Below, one piece after another: positions 26,196 to 31,984 of a stretch of 64,000 nucleotides of DNA; the stretch's first letter is position 1, and each line of letters begins with the position of its first letter. This stretch comes from Bacillota bacterium (lineage in GTDB: Bacteria; Bacillota; Sulfobacillia; JAIMAT01). The notes beneath the pieces are model-generated. The model worked only from the letters and a program-made list of their open reading frames with translations. It did no database searches and was not told where the DNA came from. Position numbers and translations under genes: made by a program. The stretch covers positions 1 to 64,000 of the forward strand of contig JASBVM010000004.1 in assembly GCA_029961055.1 (NCBI GenBank), written 5' to 3'.

Positions 26196-26744
26196 ATGAA
26201 GGCTACCGGCATCGTCCGGCGGATCGACGATCTGGGCCGAGTGGTCATTCCCAAGGAGATCCGCCGGACGCTCCGCATCCGCGAGGGGGATCCGCTGGAA
26301 ATCTTCGTCGACCGGGACGGCGAGGTGATCCTCAAGAAGTACTCGCCCATCGGCGAGCTGAGCGACTTCGCCAAGGAGTACGCCGAGTCCCTGCACGAGG
26401 TCTCCAGGCACGTGGCTCTGGTCTCCGACCGCGACGTCTTCATCGCCGTGGCGGGAACCGCCAAGAAGGAGTTCATGGACAAGCGGGTCGGTCCGGCTGT
26501 GGAGAAGGCCATGGCGGATCGCCAGGTGGTCGTCGGCCAGGGGGGTGAGGAGACGCTGCTCCCGCCCGACGACGAGGTGAACGGGCACATCACCGCCTAT
26601 GCCGTCGCCCCCATCGTCAGCCTGGGCGACCCGGTCGGTGCGGTGGTCCTCTGCTCACGCGAGCCTGGGGCGAGCATGGGAGAGACGGAGCAGAAGCTGG
26701 TCAGTGCGGCGGCCAGCGTGCTCGGCAAGCAGATGGAACAATGA
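26196..26744 (+). CDS. spoVT: Stage V sporulation regulator SpoVT
   Basis: SpoVT is a forespore regulator made of an AbrB-type swapped-hairpin DNA-binding domain and a C-terminal GAF-like domain. The N-terminus MKATGIVRRIDDLGRVVIPK, then IRRTLRIREGDPLEIFVD, is the AbrB/SpoVT fold. The remainder (VAGTAKKEFMDKRVG, SLGDPVGAVVL) matches the SpoVT GAF domain. ATG 26196 lies behind a G-rich Shine-Dalgarno; 182 residues, normal. Its presence supports a spore former. Confidence 0.94.
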   Translation: MKATGIVRRIDDLGRVVIPKEIRRTLRIREGDPLEIFVDRDGEVILKKYSPIGELSDFAKEYAESLHEVSRHVALVSDRDVFIAVAGTAKKEFMDKRVGPAVEKAMADRQVVVGQGGEETLLPPDDEVNGHITAYAVAPIVSLGDPVGAVVLCSREPGASMGETEQKLVSAAASVLGKQMEQ

Positions 26745-26761
26745 GGGAGCTGCAGGGAGGC

Positions 26762-26790
26762 GGAGCCGGGGCGATCCATGCCCCGGCTCC
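26762..26790 (+). terminator. Stem-loop after spoVT
   Basis: A perfect 11-bp stem GGAGCCGGGGC / GCCCCGGCTCC with a seven-base loop, 17 bases after the spoVT stop. No T tract follows, so termination may be partial. Confidence 0.5.
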
Positions 26791-26842
26791 GGCCGCTTCC
26801 GCGGATCCCGCCCGAAGGACCGGGTTTCGGGGGAGGCGTCGC

Positions 26843-27667
26843 ATGGAAGACCGCGAAGAGGCGGTCGCCCGAGCGTTCCTGGAGGCGGTCCGCACCGTGG
26901 AGCGCCTCCGCCGGCCGGACGGCTGCCCGTGGGACCGCCGGCAGGATCACCGCTCGCTCCGCCGTTACGCGGTGGAGGAGGCGTACGAGCTGGTCGCCGC
27001 CGTGGATGAGGGGCGGCCCGAGGCGGTCAAGGACGAGCTGGCCGACCTCCTGCTGCAGGTGCTGCTTCACGCCGCCATCGCCGAGGAAGCAGGCGAGTTC
27101 ACGCTGGACGACCTGCTCCACCACTTCACCGCCAAGCTGATCCGGCGCCACCCCCACGTCTTCGGTGACGCATCGCTCCAGACGGCGGAGGAGGTGGAAC
27201 GGAACTGGGAGCGGATCAAGGCGGGGTCCGGCGAGGAAGGCGCCGGCTCGGTGCTGGGACGTCCCCCCTTCGAGCAGCCCTCCCTGGCGGCGGCGCAGGA
27301 GATCGGCGAGCGGGCCGCCGCCGCCGGCTTCGACTGGGAGTCGGCGGAGAGCGTCTGGAGGAAGCTCCGGGAAGAAGCGGAGGAGTGGAAGCAGGCCCCG
27401 GATCCGGCCGCGCGCGAGGAGGAGGCCGGCGACTTCCTCTTCACCGCGGTCAACCTGTGCCGATGGTATGGGGTGGATGCGGAGCTGGCGCTGGCCCGTG
27501 CCAACCGCAAGTTCGTCCGCCGCTTTCAGACCATGGAGCGCCTGGCGTCCTCTTCCATGGCGGATTTCGACGCCCAGGAGTGGGAGAAACTCTGGCAACA
27601 GGCGAAGGCGCTGACCGATCCGGGCGGGGCGGGGGCGGAGAGAAGCAAACACGAGGCTTGCGACTGA
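26843..27667 (+). CDS. mazG: Nucleoside triphosphate pyrophosphohydrolase MazG
   Basis: MazG hydrolyses NTPs and dNTPs to monophosphates, a housecleaning activity. The 274-residue protein has two MazG repeats; the first carries CPWDRRQDHRSLRRYAVEEAYE and DELADLLLQVLLHA (the EExxE and EExxD metal motifs), the second EEAEEWKQAP and EEEAGDFLFTAVNL. In Bacillus YabN this module is fused behind a tetrapyrrole methylase domain; here the gene begins directly with MazG (ATG 26843, GGGGGAGG six bases upstream). Confidence 0.93.
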   Translation: MEDREEAVARAFLEAVRTVERLRRPDGCPWDRRQDHRSLRRYAVEEAYELVAAVDEGRPEAVKDELADLLLQVLLHAAIAEEAGEFTLDDLLHHFTAKLIRRHPHVFGDASLQTAEEVERNWERIKAGSGEEGAGSVLGRPPFEQPSLAAAQEIGERAAAAGFDWESAESVWRKLREEAEEWKQAPDPAAREEEAGDFLFTAVNLCRWYGVDAELALARANRKFVRRFQTMERLASSSMADFDAQEWEKLWQQAKALTDPGGAGAERSKHEACD

Positions 27668-27740
27668 CGGATTTGGGAGGAATATGGGAGGCGGACGCGA
27701 ATACCGCTTCCGAAAACTCTCACGGGGGAGCGATTCGACC

Positions 27741-28019
27741 TTGAACAAGAACGACCTGGTGGCAGCGGTCGCCGACAAGACCGGCCTGACGAAGAAAGAC
27801 TCGGAGCGCGTGATCAACGCCGTCATCGACGGGATCCAGGAAGCCCTGGCCGACGGTGATCGGGTCTCTCTGGTCGGTTTCGGCACCTTCGAGGTTCGCC
27901 AGCGGAAGTCCCGCGTCGGCCGCAACCCGCGCACCGGCGAGACCATCCAGATCCCCGGGAACGCGGTGCCCACCTTCAAGGCCGGCAAGACGCTCCGCGA
28001 GATGGTGACCAAGCGCTGA
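27741..28019 (+). CDS. hup: DNA-binding protein HU
   Basis: HU is the main nucleoid architectural protein. The 92-residue product begins LNKNDLVAAVADKTGLTKKD and has GFGTFEVRQRKSRVGRNPRTG, the DNA-intercalating arm. TTG 27741 matches the invariant family N-terminus. An in-frame ATG at 27684 with GGGAGG only three bases away would add 19 unusual residues and is not favoured. A strong terminator follows. Confidence 0.95.
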   Translation: MNKNDLVAAVADKTGLTKKDSERVINAVIDGIQEALADGDRVSLVGFGTFEVRQRKSRVGRNPRTGETIQIPGNAVPTFKAGKTLREMVTKR

Positions 28020-28049
28020 GGTCCCGCGCTCGAGGCGGTCGACAGAATC

Positions 28050-28083
28050 GCGGGCGGGCCGCTTGAGCCCGCCCGCTTCGTCC
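28050..28083 (+). terminator. Terminator after hup
   Basis: A perfect 10-bp stem GCGGGCGGGC / GCCCGCCCGC with a seven-base loop, followed by the T-rich TTCGTCCTT. It ends about 60 bases after the hup stop. Confidence 0.75.
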
Positions 28084-28102
28084 TTCCAGGGGGCGAGTGG
28101 AG

Positions 28103-28405
28103 GTGCGCGTGGACAAGTGGTTGAAGGCGAGCCGCCTGGTCAAGCGGCGGGCCGTCGCCAGCCAGCTCTGCCAGGCCGGTCGCGTCTGGCTCAACGGGCG
28201 CCTGGCCAAGCCGGCCAGCGAGGTGAGGGCGGGCGATCGTCTCCGCCTGCTGCTGGGGGGCAGGGAGCTGGAACTGACCGTCCTGGAGGCCGAGCCGCGT
28301 CCGGGATCCCCGGAGCCTTCCTATCAGATGGTGCCATCCCCCTCGGCCCCGCCCCCGGCGGACCCCGCCTCCGACCCGGGGCGTGATACGGCCCCGTCCG
28401 CGTGA
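28103..28405 (+). CDS. rqcP: RNA-binding S4-domain protein RqcP (YabO)
   Basis: RqcP helps the ribosome quality-control factor RqcH add alanine tails to stalled nascent chains. The S4 domain covers residues 1-60 (RVDKWLKASRLVKRRAVASQ, then GRVWLNGRLAKPASEVRAGD). The family begins M-R-L-D-K, so GTG 28103 is preferred to GTG 28097. The 40-residue Pro/Ser-rich C-terminal tail is low complexity. A possible sigma-E promoter for yabP lies in its 3' end. Confidence 0.9.
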   Translation: MRVDKWLKASRLVKRRAVASQLCQAGRVWLNGRLAKPASEVRAGDRLRLLLGGRELELTVLEAEPRPGSPEPSYQMVPSPSAPPPADPASDPGRDTAPSA

Positions 28406-28413
28406 CATAGGAT
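28384..28413 (+). promoter_or_regulatory. Possible sigma-E promoter of yabP-yabQ
   Basis: TGATACG (28384-28390) keeps the ATA core of the sigma-E -35, and CATAGGAT (28406-28413) keeps CATA...T of the -10 after the usual 15 bases. The start would be about 25 bases before yabP. In B. subtilis yabP and yabQ are sigma-E genes. Sequence evidence alone is modest. Confidence 0.4.
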
Positions 28414-28445
28414 GCAGCGACGAAGGGGCGGACGGGGGTGCGGGC

Positions 28446-28727
28446 ATGGAGAAGACGGAACAGGGCCGGCACGAGCTCCACCTCGTCGACCGGAGCAGCC
28501 TGCGCGTCGTCGGCGTCGAGAACGTCGAGAACTTCGACGAGAACCAGGCGCTGCTGGCCACGCCGCTGGGCCTCCTCCAAATCCGGGGGAGCAACCTGCA
28601 CATCCGCCAGCTGGATCTGGACGCCAGCGAGTTCGCCATCGAGGGCGAGATCTCCGCCCTGGAGTACCGCGAGTCGAGGGCGCTCAGGCAGCGCGGGCGG
28701 GGCCTCCTGGCGCGCATGACGCGCTGA
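28446..28727 (+). CDS. yabP: Sporulation protein YabP
   Basis: YabP is a small mother-cell protein related to YqfC and needed for spore formation in B. subtilis; the mechanism is unknown. The 93-residue product shows HELHLVDRSSLRVVGVENVE and TPLGLLQIRGSNLHI, typical of the family. ATG 28446 fits the family start. It is followed by yabQ after seven bases. Confidence 0.88.
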   Translation: MEKTEQGRHELHLVDRSSLRVVGVENVENFDENQALLATPLGLLQIRGSNLHIRQLDLDASEFAIEGEISALEYRESRALRQRGRGLLARMTR

Positions 28728-28734
28728 GACGACC

Positions 28735-29241
28735 GTGCCGGTTCCTGCCTCTCCCGACCTCCTGGGCGGGCAGATCTACGTCTTCCTCCTGACCGTCCTG
28801 GCCGGGAACGCCGTCGGCCTGCTCTACGACCTCTTCCGCGCCCTGCGCGGCCCCGGGGGCCGGCGCTCCTGGAGGAGCGATCTGCTCGACCTCCTCTTCT
28901 GGCTGGTGGCGGGTCTGCTCCTGGCCGTCGCCATGACCCTCGGCAACTGGCTGGAGTTCCGCCTCTACCCGCTGCTCGGTGCGGCCACCGGCATCGCCCT
29001 CTACTTCTCGCTGGCCAGCCCGGTGATCCTGGGCGCCCTCCTGGCTTTGCGCCGCGCCCTGGGCCGGGCTTCGAGCCGTCTGCTCCGATGGCTCGGCCGG
29101 CACGCCCTGCTGCCGCTGCGGCGAGCGCTGGGCCATCTCCTCCGCGCGACCGCCCGCCGGCTCCGCTGCGCCCGGGGCCGGCGTCCGCCGGGACGGCGCC
29201 TGCGGCGCCTCTGGCGCCGCCTTCGCCGCCGGCGCCGCTAG
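28735..29241 (+). CDS. yabQ: Sporulation membrane protein YabQ
   Basis: YabQ is a mother-cell membrane protein required for cortex formation. The 168-residue product has the family segment GQIYVFLLTVLAGNAVGLLYD, LFRALR, and about four hydrophobic helices in the first 105 residues. The last 60 residues are extremely Arg-rich, a larger basic tail than I would expect. Start GTG 28735. Confidence 0.85.
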   Translation: MPVPASPDLLGGQIYVFLLTVLAGNAVGLLYDLFRALRGPGGRRSWRSDLLDLLFWLVAGLLLAVAMTLGNWLEFRLYPLLGAATGIALYFSLASPVILGALLALRRALGRASSRLLRWLGRHALLPLRRALGHLLRATARRLRCARGRRPPGRRLRRLWRRLRRRRR

Positions 29242-29390
29242 GAGGCGAAGCCGCCCTCCCCCCGGCCGGCCGTCCCCGCCTTCGCCTCCACCCGAGGTAC
29301 GGAGCGCCGCCCGCCGCTGGCACGAAACGGGAGAAGACGAGCTTCTCCCTGCCGGCAGGGATCGCGAGCCGCCTCGCGAACATCCCCAGC

Positions 29391-29444
29391 GTGTACACAG
29401 GTTGTACTGAATTTGTACACAGTCTTTTCCACAGCTGTGAACAA
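29391..29444 (+). promoter_or_regulatory. Cluster of DnaA-box-like sites
   Basis: Within 54 bases lie TTGTACACA (29413-29421), TTTTCCACA (29425-29433) and TGTGAACAA (29436-29444, reverse strand TTGTTCACA), each one mismatch from the DnaA box TTATNCACA, plus GTGTACACA (29391-29399) with two. The stretch is much richer in A and T than its surroundings and lies just before the small HTH gene. It may be a DnaA-binding cluster, or operators for that HTH protein. Confidence 0.5.
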
Positions 29445-29464
29445 CCTCGGACGGGGGCAGGCTT

Positions 29465-29698
29465 GTGCGGGTCGAGATCCGGGGCGTGGAACGCCTCAGC
29501 TTCCGGGAGCGACAGGTGGTGGCGCTGAAGGAGATGGGCCGGTCGACCGACGAGATCGCGACGGCCCTCTCGCTGGCTTCCGCCACCGTCTCGACCCTGC
29601 TCAACCGCGCACGGAGCAAGGGGTATCAGGTCGTCATCGTCCTGGAGGGCGACCCGCTGGGCCTGAGCGCCGCGGACGAGGCGGGCGGCGACGAATGA
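29465..29698 (+). CDS. Small sigma-region-4/LuxR-type helix-turn-helix protein
   Basis: The 77-residue protein is almost only a helix-turn-helix: LSFRERQVVALKEMGRSTDE, then IATALSLASATVSTLLNRA, resembles sigma factor region 4.2 or LuxR-type domains. A short C-terminal strand (YQVVIVLEGDPLGL) follows. GTG 29465 lies after a GGGGGCAGG stretch. It sits between yabQ and divIC, where B. subtilis has nothing like it, with DnaA-box-like repeats just upstream. No sensor or output domain is present. Function unknown; a sporulation or cell-cycle regulator is a guess from context. Confidence 0.7.
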   Translation: MRVEIRGVERLSFRERQVVALKEMGRSTDEIATALSLASATVSTLLNRARSKGYQVVIVLEGDPLGLSAADEAGGDE

Positions 29699-29726
29699 CG
29701 ACGGAGGAAGGAGACGGTGAGACGCC

Positions 29727-30242
29727 ATGAGTCCAGCCAGCGAGCGTGCGACCGGATTCCCCGAGGCGCAGGAGGCCGGCTGGGCGACAGCGAGCGCGAG
29801 GGCTGCGGCTTCGGCGCGGCCGCTCCAGCGTCCCCGGCCTCGACCGTCGCCGCAGCCGGAGAGAGGGCCGAAACTGCGCCTCACCCGCCCGGGCAGGCTG
29901 GTCGCCCTTCTGGCCGGCGGAGCGCTTCTCTTCCACCTGGGTACGGCCGGCGTCCGGCTGCTCGAAATCCAGCGGCAGCTGGCGGCGGCGGAGCAGATGG
30001 TCCAGGCGGAGGCGGCCGGCAATCGCGCCCTGGAAGCCGAGGTGGCCAGGCGGGGGAGCCTGGCCTACATGGAGCAGAGGGCGCGCAGCGAGTTCGGCCT
30101 GGTCCGCCCCGGCGAGACCGTCTACCGCCTGGACGGGGAGCCGACTCCGGCGGTCCCCGCTTCCGGCCCCGGGGCGAGCCGCCAGCTGCCGGGGGCCGCC
30201 TCTTCCCTGGGGGCAGCCCTGGGCGCGCTGCTCTCCCGTTGA
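29727..30242 (+). CDS. divIC: Septum formation initiator DivIC/FtsB-like protein
   Basis: DivIC/FtsB proteins are single-span membrane proteins that form a coiled coil with FtsL in the divisome. The 171-residue protein has a 50-residue basic Pro-rich cytosolic part, one membrane span near residues 58-73 (LVALLAGGALLFHLG), and a coiled coil (LLEIQRQLAAAEQMVQAEAA...). The short motif RSEFGLVRPGETVYRL is the FtsB/DivIC signature. ATG 29727 has GGAGGAAGGAG upstream. Position between yabQ and yabR matches Bacillus. Confidence 0.88.
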   Translation: MSPASERATGFPEAQEAGWATASARAAASARPLQRPRPRPSPQPERGPKLRLTRPGRLVALLAGGALLFHLGTAGVRLLEIQRQLAAAEQMVQAEAAGNRALEAEVARRGSLAYMEQRARSEFGLVRPGETVYRLDGEPTPAVPASGPGASRQLPGAASSLGAALGALLSR

Positions 30243-30259
30243 GCCGGACGGCGGGCATT

Positions 30260-30288
30260 TTGACCCCCTGCCGGTGCTGAGCTAGAAT
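30260..30288 (+). promoter_or_regulatory. Sigma-A promoter of yabR
   Basis: TTGACC (30260-30265) and TAGAAT (30283-30288) with 17-base spacing, about 38 bases before the yabR ATG. Confidence 0.85.
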
Positions 30289-30325
30289 CAATGCAAACGA
30301 GAGCCGGAGGAGGAGAGCCGACCGC

Positions 30326-30721
30326 ATGGCGTTGGAAGTCGGCAGCGTGGTGGAGGGCGTCGTCACGGGTGTCACCAACTTCGGCGCCTTTGTCCAATTG
30401 CCGACCGGGGAGACCGGACTGGTCCACATCTCCGAAGTCTCCGACGAGTACGTGGAGAACATCGAGGATTTTGTCAAGAAAGAGGACCATGTACGGGTGA
30501 AGGTGCTGTCCGTCGACCCGGTGGCGAAGCGCATCGGCCTCTCCATCCGGCAAGCGCAGGAAGGTTGGAAACCCAAGCCGAAGGGCGGGCGGTCCCGCGG
30601 CAACAGGCGCGGTCCGCAAAGCTTCGAGGAGAAGCTGGCCCGGTTCATGAAGGAGAGCGAGGAGCGCCAACGCGACGCCCGCCGGCGGGCCGAGGGCAAG
30701 CGTGGCGGTCGCGGCCACTGA
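30326..30721 (+). CDS. yabR: S1-domain RNA-binding protein YabR
   Basis: A 131-residue protein with one S1 domain at residues 3-75 (EVGSVVEGVVTGVTNFGAF, TGLVHISEVSDEYVENIEDF, VKVLSVDPVAKRIGLSI) and a basic tail rich in Arg, Gly and Glu. S1 domains bind single-stranded RNA; the role of YabR itself is not established. ATG 30326 follows GGAGGAGGAG. It has its own promoter and the usual Bacillus position after divIC. Confidence 0.92.
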   Translation: MALEVGSVVEGVVTGVTNFGAFVQLPTGETGLVHISEVSDEYVENIEDFVKKEDHVRVKVLSVDPVAKRIGLSIRQAQEGWKPKPKGGRSRGNRRGPQSFEEKLARFMKESEERQRDARRRAEGKRGGRGH

Positions 30722-30736
30722 GGGCGAGAGCCGTCT

Positions 30737-30823
30737 GCCGGGGTGCTGGAAGAGGCAGACAGGGGCGACTTAAAATCGCTTGCCCGTGAGGGCGTGGGGG
30801 TTCGAGGCCCCCTCCCGGCACCA
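30737..30823 (+). tRNA. tRNA-Leu (anticodon TAA)
   Basis: An 87-base class II tRNA. Acceptor GCCGGGG (30737-30743) pairs with TCCCGGC (30813-30819), with one G-T pair. The anticodon loop CTTAAAA carries TAA, the long variable arm is GCCC-GTGA-GGGC, and the T stem is GGGGG/CCCCC. Discriminator A and encoded CCA. It lies 15 bases after yabR and may share its transcript. Confidence 0.96.
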
Positions 30824-30830
30824 GCTGTCT

Positions 30831-30858
30831 CCCGCGGCGTGCGCCGCGGGCTTTTCTT
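30831..30858 (+). terminator. Terminator after tRNA-Leu
   Basis: An 8-bp stem CCCGCGGC / GCCGCGGG with a GTGC tetraloop, followed by CTTTTCTTT. It ends the yabR - tRNA-Leu unit. Confidence 0.9.
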
Positions 30859-31032
30859 TCCCCATCCGGCAGGAACCTCCCCGAGAATCCCCGCCCGCCG
30901 CGCGGCGCCGAAGCCGCTGCGGGAAGGCGCATAGGCGCCCGTCCCCCGGGAAGACTGGAAGCGGTCACGATTTCCGGAAGCGGAGCCGATGGGTGGCTCT
31001 TCGAGGGCCCGCTCCGGCGAGGGGGGAGCTGC

Positions 31033-31224
31033 TTGGCAATCACGTACACGGAGAGCTGGTGGCTCGAGGAGTGCGCCAAGGCCGAGCAGGAGGCGGCCAA
31101 GAAGTACCTCGCCTACAGCGAACTGGCCGGCGACACGGAGCTGAAGCGCGTCTGCGAGGACCTGGCCAGCATGCACAGACACCATCTCGACCTGCTGGCC
31201 GACGCGGTCTCCACGATGATGTAA
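31033..31224 (+). CDS. Small ferritin-like/coat-associated protein
   Basis: The 63-residue product has ESWWLEECAKAEQEAAKKYL and a second helix ending MHRHHLDLLADAVS, a short helical hairpin with Glu and His spacing like ferritin-like or coat-associated proteins. TTG 31033 follows GGGGGGAG by five bases. The next gene encodes a CotF-type coat protein nine bases later, so a role in the spore or its surface is likely. The precise family is not certain. Confidence 0.65.
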   Translation: MAITYTESWWLEECAKAEQEAAKKYLAYSELAGDTELKRVCEDLASMHRHHLDLLADAVSTMM

Positions 31225-31232
31225 GGAAGCGG

Positions 31233-31736
31233 ATGCAGGGACACGGGGGTGAGACGGAGACGATGCAAGCTCTTCCCGTCGGCGACAAGGACATCGCCGG
31301 TGATGTCCTGATGACCGAGAAGCGGATGGCCGAGATGCTGGTCCGGGCAACGCTGGAGATGATGCCGGGCGGCGTGCGCAACGAGCTGCAACGGTCGGCG
31401 GACGACACGATCCGGGCCGCCGAGCACGTCTTCAACTACATGAACCGGCACAACTGGTACAACCCGCGCAACGCCGACCCGCAGACGATCGGCTGGTTCC
31501 GCAACGCCCTCGATCGGATGCGAAGCGACCTGGGCAGCGTCTGGGCCAACCGGCCCGGGCGCTTCGCCGGGGCGCCGGCCGGCACCATGGCGGACGGGGG
31601 CAACTGGGGACAGCTCGGTCCGGGCCCCGGCTGGAACCGCCCCGACGTGCGGCCGGGCGAGCCGCTGCCCGCGGGGGGTGGAACCGGGTACGGCTGGCCG
31701 CAGGGCGGCTTCCGCCCGGGTGGCCCGGGGGCCTGA
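31233..31736 (+). CDS. CotF-family spore coat protein with Gly/Pro-rich tail
   Basis: The 167-residue protein contains the CotF-type helical domain: DKDIAGDVLMTEKRMAEMLV, ATLEMMPGGVRNELQ and HVFNYMNRHNWYNPRNADP. Coat F proteins are small spore coat components. The last 55 residues are rich in Gly, Pro and Trp (WNRPDVRPGEPLPAGGG), resembling extensible coat tails. ATG 31233 has AAGGAAG upstream; ATG 31263 is an alternative. A long terminator follows. It is probably cotranscribed with the upstream small gene. Confidence 0.8.
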   Translation: MQGHGGETETMQALPVGDKDIAGDVLMTEKRMAEMLVRATLEMMPGGVRNELQRSADDTIRAAEHVFNYMNRHNWYNPRNADPQTIGWFRNALDRMRSDLGSVWANRPGRFAGAPAGTMADGGNWGQLGPGPGWNRPDVRPGEPLPAGGGTGYGWPQGGFRPGGPGA

Positions 31737-31779
31737 GCGGTTTGCCGCTCGTCGCGCGAAGCGGAGTGTGAGGACGGTG

Positions 31780-31815
31780 GCGGGGCGACGATCGGGGATC
31801 GTCGCCCCGCGCTTT
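31780..31815 (+). terminator. Terminator after the coat gene pair
   Basis: A perfect 14-bp stem GCGGGGCGACGATC / GATCGTCGCCCCGC with a GGG loop, then GCTTT. The only upstream canonical start for the next gene (TTG 31814) lies in its tail. Confidence 0.8.
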
Positions 31816-31966
31816 GCCGGGAGCCGCGGGCCAGGGGGCCCGGAGGCCGGAGCCGCACTGCCAGAGCAAGGCCGCGGCCGCCCCGGAAGGGAAGGGAGCC
31901 GGCGGCCGGGAACCCCTCCATCCGACCGGCGGCCGGCCGCCCGCTTCGCCGGCCGCCGGCCGGAAC

Positions 31967-31984
31967 GGAGGGGAGGATGGGATC
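31967..31984 (+). promoter_or_regulatory. Ribosome binding site with an AUC (or ACG) start for the DUF885 gene
   Basis: GGAGGGGAGG (31967-31976) precedes ATC (31982) by five bases and ACG (31985) by eight in the peptidase frame. This gives M-T-D-A-R-R-E-E, just where the family usually starts. No in-frame ATG, GTG or TTG lies between the terminator and the conserved region. This is inference. Confidence 0.55.

Noticed and set aside
22422-26588. 1388-residue minus-strand open frame opposite mfd, and similar long ones opposite metG (4685-7111) and the molybdoenzyme (54875-58333, plus)
   Set aside because: They are shadow frames caused by high GC at third positions; their translations are Arg/Pro/His-rich without domains, while the opposite strand encodes well-known proteins.
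27684-27740. ATG 27684 as the HU start
   Set aside because: The spacing to GGGAGG is only three bases and HU proteins begin at the conserved M-N-K-x-D-L segment encoded from TTG 27741.
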